Shown: positions 1-5,422 of the stretch, one piece after another
Position numbering within the stretch: the stretch's first letter is position 1
Layout: every line of letters starts with the position of its first letter
Assembly: GCA_013698525.1 (NCBI GenBank)
Contig: JACCSM010000360.1
Location: forward strand, 1 to 5,850
Source: Rubrobacteraceae bacterium
GTDB lineage: Bacteria > Actinomycetota > Rubrobacteria > Rubrobacterales > Rubrobacteraceae
Reading direction: 5' to 3'
Length of the DNA stretch: 5,850 nt
Made by a program: the position numbers and the translations under genes
The notes under the pieces: generated by a model
The model's database searches: none
What the model saw: the letters and a program-made list of their open reading frames with translations, nothing else
Told to the model about the DNA's origin: nothing

Positions 1-14
1 CTATCTAGGACGGT

Positions 15-242
15 GTGAGCATGGTCATGCTCTGCGGGAAGGGCCACACGCCCGGAGGTAGGGGTAGCGAAGTGTTGGAGAAGATGTCCCCCGACGGGGA
101 CGTAGGCGCGTGGACGCGCGGAAGGACGGTGCGGGGCGACTGCGACATCTGGTACCACCACAATCTCACGTACAACCCACACGCATACGAGTCTTGCCTG
201 ATCGGATGCGACCACGACTGGCTCGAACGGCGTCTCCGTTGA
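15..242 (+). CDS. Small Cys/His-rich hypothetical protein
   Basis: I do not recognise this protein and assign no function. The frame opens after a TAG at 6-8 and ends at TGA 240-242, giving 75 aa from GTG at 15. Inner starts are ATG 21 (M3, with an AGGA at 7-10) and GTG 72 (preceded by a GGAGG at 54-58, spacing 13), the last giving about 56 aa. Third codon positions are mostly G or C throughout, which supports real coding over a chance frame. Cysteines lie at 7, 43, 61 and 65 and histidines at 11, 48, 49, 56 and 67. The C-terminal half is aromatic- and His-rich and ends in a CxxxCDHDW stretch, which could bind metal, but this is inference. There is no signal peptide or membrane segment. The start codon is uncertain. 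Confidence 0.42.
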   Translation: MSMVMLCGKGHTPGGRGSEVLEKMSPDGDVGAWTRGRTVRGDCDIWYHHNLTYNPHAYESCLIGCDHDWLERRLR

Positions 243-324
243 GCCGCATAGCCCCGCCCCGACGCCTCGAGCCCTCCTAACGGGTAACGGCACACGGGCC
301 GGGGCGTAGCAACCTTGGTCCTAT

Positions 325-376
325 CTCTTGCCCTTATTCACCGGAGTGCGTGAAAGAAGGATTCTCCGCAGTTCGC
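325..376 (+). repeat. Left inverted-repeat arm of the 300-bp element
   Basis: The outer 17 bp (325-341, containing CCCTTATTCAC) are exactly inverted at 608-624. The remaining bases to 376 match the opposite arm with 9 mismatches and one extra base. The stretch 341-376 also aligns without gaps to 5272-5307 upstream of the transposase, with 25 of 36 positions identical, and both are preceded by TTATTCA. Confidence 0.65.
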
Positions 377-486
377 TTGCAGGATCTTGCATAGATTCCC
401 CTCAGAGAGCTGTGAGGGTACCTTCTGAGGCCACACACGCTGCGTGAGGGAGATCTACTTGTTGTGGTTCCGCAATAGACCGAAGA

Positions 487-496
487 CGTGAATAAG
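487..496 (-). repeat. Internal short copy of the element end
   Basis: CGTGAATAAG here repeats the terminal sequence at 607-616 in the same orientation. It lies inside the 300-bp element and is inverted relative to the left arm (CTTATTCAC, 333-341). It may mark a nested or older end; a chance match cannot be excluded for 10 bp. Confidence 0.3.
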
Positions 497-545
497 CAGG
501 GGTCCTGTGCACTGTCGGTATAGAACCGAGGCTACGCATAATGCT

Positions 546-597
546 GAAGGTGAATTCTGCGAACTCCGTCAAGGCGAAGTTCGCAGAATTCACCTTC
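546..597. repeat. Perfect 20-bp stem hairpin with a 12-nt loop
   Basis: Arms 546-565 and 578-597 are exact reverse complements, each carrying GAATTC followed by or preceded by the TGCGAACT motif, with loop 566-577. No run of T follows on either strand, so it does not look like a standard intrinsic terminator. It overlaps the inner part of the right arm of the 300-bp element. Such a structure could be a transposase recognition or cruciform site, or a target for insertion sequences that prefer hairpins; that role is inference. Confidence 0.8.
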
Positions 598-624
598 CAC
601 GTACTTCGTGAATAAGGGCAAGAG
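574..624 (-). repeat. Right inverted-repeat arm of the 300-bp element
   Basis: This is the inverted partner of 325-376. Read on the minus strand it contains AATTCTGCGAACTTCGCC (from 590 down to 573), which recurs exactly at 5291-5308 on the plus strand. It is therefore closer to the IS110-end copy (29 of 33 bases over the inner part) than to its own partner arm. Confidence 0.65.
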
Positions 625-714
625 GGAAGCCCCACAGCCCACAAGGACCCAGAGCGCAAAGGGTGCTATGGTAGCGTGAGGCTGCGGGCGCCTCTACGAT
701 GAACGTGCAAACCG

Positions 715-750
715 CGGGAGGTAACGGCGACGAAGCCGAGCGGCAAACTT
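715..750 (+). promoter_or_regulatory. RBS and probable non-canonical ACG start of the binding-protein gene
   Basis: A GGGAGG ribosome binding site lies at 715-720. Nine bases further on, at 730-732, is ACG. Reading in frame from it gives MKPSGKLL followed by the hydrophobic stretch and the lipobox Cys, which is a textbook lipoprotein signal peptide with a charged n-region. The first accepted start in frame is TTG 751, which has no good RBS and would leave a signal peptide without positive charge. ACG can be a rare start, a start-codon mutation or a sequence error. Reading upstream, the frame is open only back to TGA 700-702. Confidence 0.5.
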
Positions 751-1608
751 TTGGCGGCGATACTCGCGCTTGTGCTGGGCGCCCTAACGGGTTGCGGTGG
801 CCTCGGGCAGAACAAGGGGCTCCTGCTCGCCAACATAGGTTGGGACGAGAACGTGGCGGTCTCGCACCTCACGAAGGTCCTCCTCGAGGACGAGCTCGAT
901 TACGAGGGGGTTGATATCAACACGTCGGAGGATCTCGACTCGACGTACCGAGATGTGGCCAGCGGCGAGCTGGACGCGTTCCAAGATGTGTGGCTGCCCA
1001 ACCAGGAGGCCTTGCTCGACCAGGTCACCGAAGACGTAGAGCATCTCGACCCGTGGTTCCTGGGCGAGACTAAGCAAGGCATGGCGGTCCCGGCCTACAT
1101 GGATGTGAGGAGCATCAACCAGCTTAACGGCACCGATGCGCAGTTCATCTTCGGCATCGAGCCGAGCTCGGTGATGATGCAGGAGGTCGGCGAGGAGGTC
1201 ATGCCAGCTTACAGCCTAGAGCAGAAGCTCGTGGAGGCACCCACCGCGGGCATGCTCGCCGAGGTCGAGCGCCTATACGCCACCAGGGAGAACTTCGTCT
1301 TCCTCGCCTGGTCGCCGCACTGGATGAATCAGAGGTACGACATCAGGTACCTGGAGGACCCCAAGGACGCCATGGGTGTGACGAACGATCCGGCCGAATG
1401 CTCGACCATCGTGCGCGGGGGCCTGCGGGAGGCGGACCCCGTGGCCTACGCGTTCATGGACGCGCTGGAGCTCACCGAGGAGCAGATCAACGGCCTGGAG
1501 TACACGATCAACGATGAGGAGGACCCGCTTGCGGGCGCGAGGCGATGGGCCTCCGAGAACCGCGACGTCGTGCGACCCTGGATAGAGGCGGCGAGAAACG
1601 CCCGGTAG
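751..1608 (+). CDS. Glycine betaine/proline-type ABC transporter substrate-binding lipoprotein (OpuAC/ProX family)
   Basis: This is the extracytoplasmic binding protein of an osmoprotectant (glycine betaine, proline betaine or choline) importer, predicted to be lipid-anchored on the outer face of the membrane. From TTG 751 it has 285 aa; a start at ACG 730 would give 292 and a complete signal peptide. The lipobox is LTGC with Cys15 (TTG numbering). Family features are IGWDENVA (W31), DVWLPN (W81), EPSSVMMQEV (137-146), and the FLAWSPHWMN segment (W187, W191) followed by YDIRYLEDPK. In characterised family members, Trp residues form the cage that binds the quaternary ammonium group; which Trp do so here is inferred. 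The length fits the family. No permease or ATPase gene lies beside it, so it is an orphan in this window and must use transporter parts encoded elsewhere, unless it is a relic. Substrate is not fixed by sequence. Confidence 0.88.
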   Translation: MAAILALVLGALTGCGGLGQNKGLLLANIGWDENVAVSHLTKVLLEDELDYEGVDINTSEDLDSTYRDVASGELDAFQDVWLPNQEALLDQVTEDVEHLDPWFLGETKQGMAVPAYMDVRSINQLNGTDAQFIFGIEPSSVMMQEVGEEVMPAYSLEQKLVEAPTAGMLAEVERLYATRENFVFLAWSPHWMNQRYDIRYLEDPKDAMGVTNDPAECSTIVRGGLREADPVAYAFMDALELTEEQINGLEYTINDEEDPLAGARRWASENRDVVRPWIEAARNAR

Positions 1609-1614
1609 CCTGAA

Positions 1615-1689
1615 AAGAGCTGGTTCATGGGGGAGCGGGCCGGAGCTGCTGATAGAATCCCGGCCCGGTGGAGAAACCTAACAGCTCTT
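1615..1689 (+). terminator. Nested hairpins after the binding-protein gene, possible terminator
   Basis: An exact 8-bp GC-only stem (1636-1643 with 1660-1667, 16-nt loop) lies inside a second exact 8-bp stem (1615-1622 with 1682-1689). It begins just after the TAG at 1606-1608. There is no T-run, so if it terminates transcription it does so as a non-canonical hairpin. Chance pairing in GC-rich DNA is possible. Confidence 0.3.
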
Positions 1690-1699
1690 CGCACCAAGA

Positions 1700-2056
1700 A
1701 TGAGAGTGCCAGGGGGCCTGCTGGTCATCGTGCTCCAGTTCGTGGGCAACATCCTCCTGGGCGTGGCGGTCTGGCGCTCTGGGACGCTGCCGAGGTGGGC
1801 GGGAGCCCTCTGGGCCGCAGCGCACGTGCTCATGTACTTGAGCCTCGTGTATGCGCAGACGATCGGCCCCGCGAGCACCCCGCCGACGGTGCCAGTGGGG
1901 GCGGTGCTGGTAGTGATCAGCGGGGGGTGGATGGCCTGGAGCGTCCTGCGGCAACCCTCCGTCGCTAAGCCCTCGTTGTTTGCAACTTCGCTGGGCGATC
2001 ATCGGAGAGGAGAACGCGAAACCGTAGCTCGGTGCGGTTTGTACTTCGTAGGATAA
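1700..2056 (+). pseudogene. 3' fragment of a small multi-TM membrane protein gene
   Basis: The frame opens after TAA 1679-1681. The first ATG (1700) has no ribosome binding site, and coding-like sequence already begins at about 1682 (QLFAPR before the Met), so the 5' part of the gene seems lost. Three hydrophobic segments are visible at about residues 6-26, 31-53 and 63-83, with the loop WRSGTLPRWAGALWAA between the first two. This resembles the C-terminal half of uncharacterised actinobacterial membrane proteins of roughly 200 aa or more (from memory, not searched). High G/C at third positions holds to about 1970; the last 30 or so residues have weaker coding character and look like read-through past the original end. 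No function is assigned. A short intact gene using ATG 1700 is the alternative. Confidence 0.45.
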
Positions 2057-2085
2057 GTGACCGTGAAGCGGCAGGTTATCTGGCG

Positions 2086-2122
2086 AGTGTCTATCTTCCA
2101 GCCGCGGAGACACTGTTTTCTC
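2086..2122 (+). terminator. Possible intrinsic terminator between convergent genes
   Basis: Exact 7-bp arms (2086-2092 AGTGTCT, 2108-2114 AGACACT) with a 15-nt loop are followed by GTTTTCTCT on the plus strand. It would end transcription from the left. Reading leftward from the kinase stop at 2161, the same stem has no T-run after it, so a role for the kinase transcript is less clear. Confidence 0.4.
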
Positions 2123-2160
2123 TGAGTTTCGCAACGGATGGATACCGACCTGGTTCGCAG

Positions 2161-4749
2161 CTACAAGCTGTTGACTAGCGGGAGACGAAGGGACATGCGC
2201 GTCCCCTCGCCTGGGCGGCTCTCGGTCTCGACGCTGCCGTCGTGAGCCTCGGCGATGGACTTGGCGATGGCTAGTCCCAGGCCCGAGCCTGGCTCCCTCG
2301 ACGATTTCTCGCCTCGGTAGAAGCGCTCGAAGATCTGCGGCAGTTCTTCCGGCGGTATGCCGGGGCCTCGGTCGGTGACCTCGATCACTAGTTCGCGTTG
2401 ATGGTTCGACGAGGAGAGCGTTATCGGCCCTCCCGGCATACCGTACTTGGCCGCGTTGTCGACCAATACGAGCACGGCCTGCTCGATGCTCTGAGCATCG
2501 CATCGCAAGCGTCCCTCGCCGCTCAACGTAGTCTGCAAGGACGTGCCGCGCTTGCGGGCCAGGGCTCCTGCCCGTTGTGCCAACTTGGCAAGGAGCCACG
2601 CGACCGAGACCATTTGCTTGTCCAGAGGGATCGAATCTGAGTCCGAGCGGGCGAGGAACAGCAGATCCTCTACCATCCGCGACATCGAGCCCGACTCCCT
2701 CACTATTTCCTCCAAGATCTCCTCGTGCACGCACTCGCGCCCGAGTTCTAGCCCCACCTCGGCGTTGCCCCGGATGACGGTCAGAGGTGTCCTGAGCTCG
2801 TGGGAGACATTGGCCATGAACTCTGTTCTAGCCCGCAAGACCTCAGCGATGGCCTCATCCGCGCGCTTGCGCTCGGTGATGTCTCTCAGAACGGAGAGGT
2901 GCCTTCCTGGAAGAAAGTCGGCTTTGGCCCTGAACTCGGCGATGCGGATTGCGCCGTCCGTGCGGCGCAGCCGAAATTCGCCTTCCATCCTGCCCTTCTC
3001 AAGGAACTCGCGCCAGCCTTCCCTGGCCGTTTCCTTCTCGGCTTCTGGGACGAAATCCTCGAGCCTAGAACCAAGCAAGTCCTTCCGGGCGACACCCAGC
3101 AGCCTGCACGCGGCTGGGTTGACCTCGGTGTACTCGCGGTCGTCGTTGGCTATCAAGATGGCGTCCAGGGTGCTGTCGAACACGGCGCGCAACCGCTGTT
3201 CGCTCTCGTGGAGTGCTTCCCTCGCCCGTTTGCGCTCGGTTACGTCGCGGAAGTAGACCGTCAAGCCCTCCCCCGAGGGATAAGCGTGGACCTCTACCCA
3301 GTGGTTGAGCGCCTCGTAGAACTCCTCGAAGTGGACGGAGGTACCAGACTCCACAGCCTCGTGATACTTCTCGTAGAATCTCGAACCGACGGCATCCGGG
3401 AACTCTTGCCACAAGCTTTGTCCCAAGAGCTCTTCGCGTCTCCTCTGCAGAATTCGTTCTGCTTGGCGGTTCAGGTAGGTGAACCGCCACCTCGAATCCA
3501 CGGCGAAGAAAGCGTCCGTTATCCTCTCCAGAACGTTGGTGATGCGCTCGCTGGCCTCTTGCAGCGCTTCCTCTGCCCGCTTGCGCTCGGTTATGTCGAT
3601 TATGAATTCCACGCCCTCTTCTTCATCGAGGCGCGTCGCAGCGAACAGAGCACGCCAGCGGGAGCCGTCCTTGCGCACGTATTCCTTCTCGTACGGGATG
3701 GTGCGCCCGGTTAATCTAAACTCCTCGATTGCTTTCACGGATTGCGGCATCCACTCTGGCGGCGTCATTTCGTCCCACTGCAACAACCCCTCCGCCAATT
3801 CCTCACGACTGTAGCCGCTCATGAGGAGAAAAGCGTCGTTGGCGTCGGTGATTCTGCCGTCGGTCGTGAAGAAGATGACGCCGACCGTTTCGATCTCGAT
3901 TGCCCGACGCAGGCGCCCTTCGGACTCGCGCAGGTTTTCTTCCGCCCGTTTGCGCTCGGTGACATCGATCGAGGCGCCATGCACACGCAGAGCCTTACCC
4001 GATGCGTCCCTGGTCACCCCTGCGCGCGAATACAGCCAGCGTTCCCTCCCGTCCTTCAGTGCGATCCTGAACTCCAGGTCGAAGGGCGTGTCATTCTCAA
4101 TAGAGGCGGCGAGAGCGGACGCCATCAAGGTCCGATCTTCGGGAATGATCGACTCCCGCCATTGCGGCCCCGGCACAGTCGCCTGGTCACGGGAGAAGCC
4201 CATCAGCTCCGCCATCTCCGGCGACACCAGGCACTCCTCTGTCCGGAGATCCAAGTCCCAGGTTCCGATCCGGCCAGCCTCGACGGCGAAGCGGTGGAAC
4301 TGTTCGCTCTTGCCTAGCGCCTCCTGGCTCTCGCGCAGCTCCACATCTACCCGTTTGCGGTCGGTGATGTCGCGGGAGACGGCTATCGTCTCGATGTACT
4401 CGTCCGTTCCCGGCCCCCGAACCCTACGGCTGGACGTCTCGAACCAGATGTAGGAGCCGTCTTTGCGTCTAATGCGGTAACTTACGGTGTTGGGGTCGTG
4501 GTGGTGCGGCATCAGCGAATGCGTAGTGCTTGAGTGCTCCAGGTCGTCAGGGTGGAAGAACTCGTAGGCGGAGTGCCCGACAAGCTCTTCGGGTTCGTAG
4601 CCAAGCAACGAGCGGCAGGCGGGTGAGACGTAAGTGTACACCCCCTCGGATGTGTGCCTCGAGATCATGTCGGTGGAGGTCTCGGTCAGCAGCCGGTAGA
4701 GTTCCTCGCCCTCGTGCGATGGTTGCCTGCCATAGCTTTGCGGCGTCAT
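2161..4749 (-). CDS. Multi-PAS soluble sensor histidine kinase
   Basis: An 862-aa class I histidine kinase that should autophosphorylate on His and pass the phosphate to a response regulator. Five PAS domains occupy about residues 14-133, 148-268, 278-391, 400-508 and 517-629, each ending in a near-identical RD(I/V)T(E/D)RKR-type linker. HisKA follows at about 638-704 with phosphoacceptor H650 in NVSHELRTP. HATPase_c (about 745-858) has the N box (VDNAAKY, N765), G1 (DRGPGIP, 793-799), F box (IFERFYR) and G2 (GSGLGLA, 821-827), so it appears catalytically complete. There are no membrane segments or signal peptide, so it is expected to be cytoplasmic and to sense an internal cue; the PAS ligand cannot be read from sequence. 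An AGGA lies 9 bases before the ATG at 4749. No response regulator gene adjoins it here, so it appears to be an orphan kinase. Confidence 0.93.
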   Translation of the reverse strand: MTPQSYGRQPSHEGEELYRLLTETSTDMISRHTSEGVYTYVSPACRSLLGYEPEELVGHSAYEFFHPDDLEHSSTTHSLMPHHHDPNTVSYRIRRKDGSYIWFETSSRRVRGPGTDEYIETIAVSRDITDRKRVDVELRESQEALGKSEQFHRFAVEAGRIGTWDLDLRTEECLVSPEMAELMGFSRDQATVPGPQWRESIIPEDRTLMASALAASIENDTPFDLEFRIALKDGRERWLYSRAGVTRDASGKALRVHGASIDVTERKRAEENLRESEGRLRRAIEIETVGVIFFTTDGRITDANDAFLLMSGYSREELAEGLLQWDEMTPPEWMPQSVKAIEEFRLTGRTIPYEKEYVRKDGSRWRALFAATRLDEEEGVEFIIDITERKRAEEALQEASERITNVLERITDAFFAVDSRWRFTYLNRQAERILQRRREELLGQSLWQEFPDAVGSRFYEKYHEAVESGTSVHFEEFYEALNHWVEVHAYPSGEGLTVYFRDVTERKRAREALHESEQRLRAVFDSTLDAILIANDDREYTEVNPAACRLLGVARKDLLGSRLEDFVPEAEKETAREGWREFLEKGRMEGEFRLRRTDGAIRIAEFRAKADFLPGRHLSVLRDITERKRADEAIAEVLRARTEFMANVSHELRTPLTVIRGNAEVGLELGRECVHEEILEEIVRESGSMSRMVEDLLFLARSDSDSIPLDKQMVSVAWLLAKLAQRAGALARKRGTSLQTTLSGEGRLRCDAQSIEQAVLVLVDNAAKYGMPGGPITLSSSNHQRELVIEVTDRGPGIPPEELPQIFERFYRGEKSSREPGSGLGLAIAKSIAEAHDGSVETESRPGEGTRMSLRLPLVNSL
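2864..4371 (-). repeat. Five 20-bp linker repeats inside the kinase gene
   Basis: Near-identical 20-bp units lie at 2864-2883, 3227-3246, 3578-3597, 3947-3966 and 4352-4371, spaced 351-405 bp. They encode the ITERKR-type helical linker that closes each PAS domain. They point to growth of the sensor region by PAS-module duplication and are potential sites for in-frame recombination that would change the PAS number. Confidence 0.85.
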
Positions 4750-4779
4750 ACAAGCCGTCCTACGCTCTCTCCCAGGCTC

Positions 4780-4785
4780 ATTTTA
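4780..4785 (-). promoter_or_regulatory. Candidate -10 element for the kinase gene
   Basis: On the minus strand the hexamer is TAAAAT, one base off the TATAAT consensus, about 30 bases before the kinase ATG. No matching -35 hexamer is visible at 16-18 bases. A 10-bp palindrome (CTAGCGCTAG, 4806-4815) lies just upstream and could be an operator. Confidence 0.3.
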
Positions 4786-4897
4786 GTCGGTTATCGTTTT
4801 GCAGGCTAGCGCTAGGCGCCAAGTTAGCTCAAGGCCTTCGATCCTTTCGTGAAGGTCGTGACACATCAATAGAACTCCGAATGATGGCGAGGTAGTC

Positions 4898-5009
4898 TTA
4901 GAGACGCGCTTCGATAAGTGGGGCACCTCGATATGCACTTCCAAGCGAGTGCTCGATGAGATGGGTCTACCGACAGAGCGCAACGCGATACTGGACGCGG
5001 ACGTGTAAC
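4898..5009 (+). pseudogene. Decayed AbrB/MazE-type antitoxin-like fragment
   Basis: The plus-strand frame encodes LETRFDKWGTSI followed by SKRVLDEMGL, ending at TAA 5007-5009. This matches the SpoVT/AbrB-fold core of MazE-like antitoxins, which typically read KWGNSL-xxRIP-K-x-VL-x-x-x-GL; here the middle of the core has lost a few residues. The codon in start position is TTA (4898-4900), just after a GAGGT at 4889-4893, so a normal start is missing. The rest of the protein after the core is short, and no toxin gene follows. In intact systems this DNA-binding protein neutralises a partner toxin and represses its own operon. Identification rests on one motif, recognised by eye. Confidence 0.45.
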
Positions 5010-5259
5010 TGCAAGGGTCGGCGTTCGGCGAGCACCTAGAGGTCACGTAATATCCAAACGCAACGGACCTGCGAACGCACCTGCGAGGTGCGGCTCTCCG
5101 CTCCGGCGGGCCATGAGCCGGTCATAGGTTTGGCGTTAGCACCGTGCCCACATGAGCTTCCTGGCACCTGACTTCTGCCCTCTGAAGGATCGTCCTGAGC
5201 TGGCTAGGCCCTACCGGTGAGCAAAGCGAGGTCCCCGCATCACATCCTTCGGGGCAAGT
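5010..5259. other. Intergenic stretch without a recognisable gene
   Basis: I see no gene here on either strand. It holds a tight hairpin at 5076-5092 (7-bp stem CGCACCT/AGGTGCG with a 3-nt loop) and a weaker one at 5233-5254 (CCCCG/CGGGG). Neither is followed by a clear T-run. It lies between the antitoxin-like remnant and the start of the IS-like end and may be part of the DNA into which the element inserted. Confidence 0.4.
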
Positions 5260-5261
5260 AA

Positions 5262-5308
5262 CCTTTATTCAGCCCAGTGCGTGGAAGTGTAATTCTGCGA
5301 ACTTCGCC
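5262..5308 (+). repeat. IS-end sequence shared with the 300-bp element
   Basis: TTTATTCA at 5264-5271 followed by the stretch 5272-5307 parallels the left arm of the 325-624 element without gaps. Bases 5291-5308 are identical to the minus strand of 590-573. It lies about 115-160 bp before the transposase ATG, where the end of an IS110-type element is expected. Confidence 0.65.
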
Positions 5309-5422
5309 AGTTGGGCGTTCTCCGAAGATGAGATGAGAAGGCCGACCCCCTACGCAGTACCCTTAGGGTCTGCAAATGTTCGACGGGCTCTGAGGCCCAG
5401 TGGAAAGGAGGATCGGCCCACA
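5299..5422 (+). ncRNA. Candidate bridge RNA region of the IS110 element
   Basis: IS110-family recombinases are known to use a bridge RNA transcribed from the non-coding end, whose loops pair with donor and target DNA. The position here is right and the DNA is structured. A bulged hairpin pairs 5299-5302 with 5317-5320 and 5306-5308 with 5314-5316. A strong stem pairs 5354-5357 and 5359-5362 with 5366-5373, with one bulged T and loop TTA. A third small stem pairs 5385-5388 with 5395-5398. A closing 6-bp stem (5340-5345 with 5413-5418) encloses the last two. Transcript ends and guide loops cannot be assigned by eye. A 5' UTR structure controlling access to the RBS at 5404-5411 is the alternative. 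Confidence 0.4.

Larger units (their letters stand above)
325..624. mobile_element. MITE-like 300-bp element with long terminal inverted repeats
   Basis: The segment is bounded by an exact 17-bp inverted repeat (325-341 against 608-624). The match continues inward imperfectly, so the arms 325-376 and 574-624 agree at 42 of 51 aligned positions with one extra base. No credible gene lies inside. Internal features are a perfect 20-bp-stem hairpin (546-597) and a shorter hairpin (about 399-418, arms CCCTCA/TGAGGG). No target-site duplication is visible outside the arms. The arms also resemble the start of the IS110-type non-coding end at 5262-5308. It may be a non-autonomous derivative of an IS or two inverted IS ends. 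The exact boundaries are uncertain. Confidence 0.55.

Noticed and set aside
5..295. A 96-codon minus-strand frame opposite the small Cys/His gene
   Set aside because: The plus-strand frame has the better third-position bias and a ribosome binding site; the minus product is Ser/Arg/Pro-rich, as expected of a shadow.
251..306. A 7-bp GC inverted repeat (255-261 with 300-306) after the small gene as a terminator
   Set aside because: The loop is 38 nt and no T-run follows, so it is expected by chance in this GC-rich stretch.
325..624. CRISPR array or tRNA gene
   Set aside because: The repeats are inverted terminal arms without regular spacers, and no cloverleaf or TTCGANT-type arm was found.
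402..659. An 85-codon minus-strand frame through the right arm of the 300-bp element
   Set aside because: It is translated through the perfect hairpin and inverted repeat, so its sequence is dictated by the repeat and not by protein selection.
699..914. A plus-strand frame starting at ATG 699, overlapping the binding-protein gene
   Set aside because: Its product has no signal peptide or family resemblance, and the GGGAGG RBS lies after its start; the overlapping frame clearly encodes the betaine-binding protein.
1625..2734. A 369-codon minus-strand frame overlapping the end of the kinase gene
   Set aside because: It overlaps the catalytic domain of the kinase in another frame, is Arg/Pro/Gly-rich and low in complexity, and has no RBS.
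2800..3714. A long open frame (304 codons) on the plus strand inside the kinase gene
   Set aside because: It runs antisense to the PAS-encoding region, its product resembles no family I recognise, and its openness follows from the codon bias of the kinase gene on the other strand.
4747..4782. An 11-codon leader frame (MSLGESVGRLV) whose TGA overlaps the kinase ATG
   Set aside because: It has no RBS and its ATG overlaps the best -10 candidate, so it would probably not be on the transcript; coupling by this frame is not supported.
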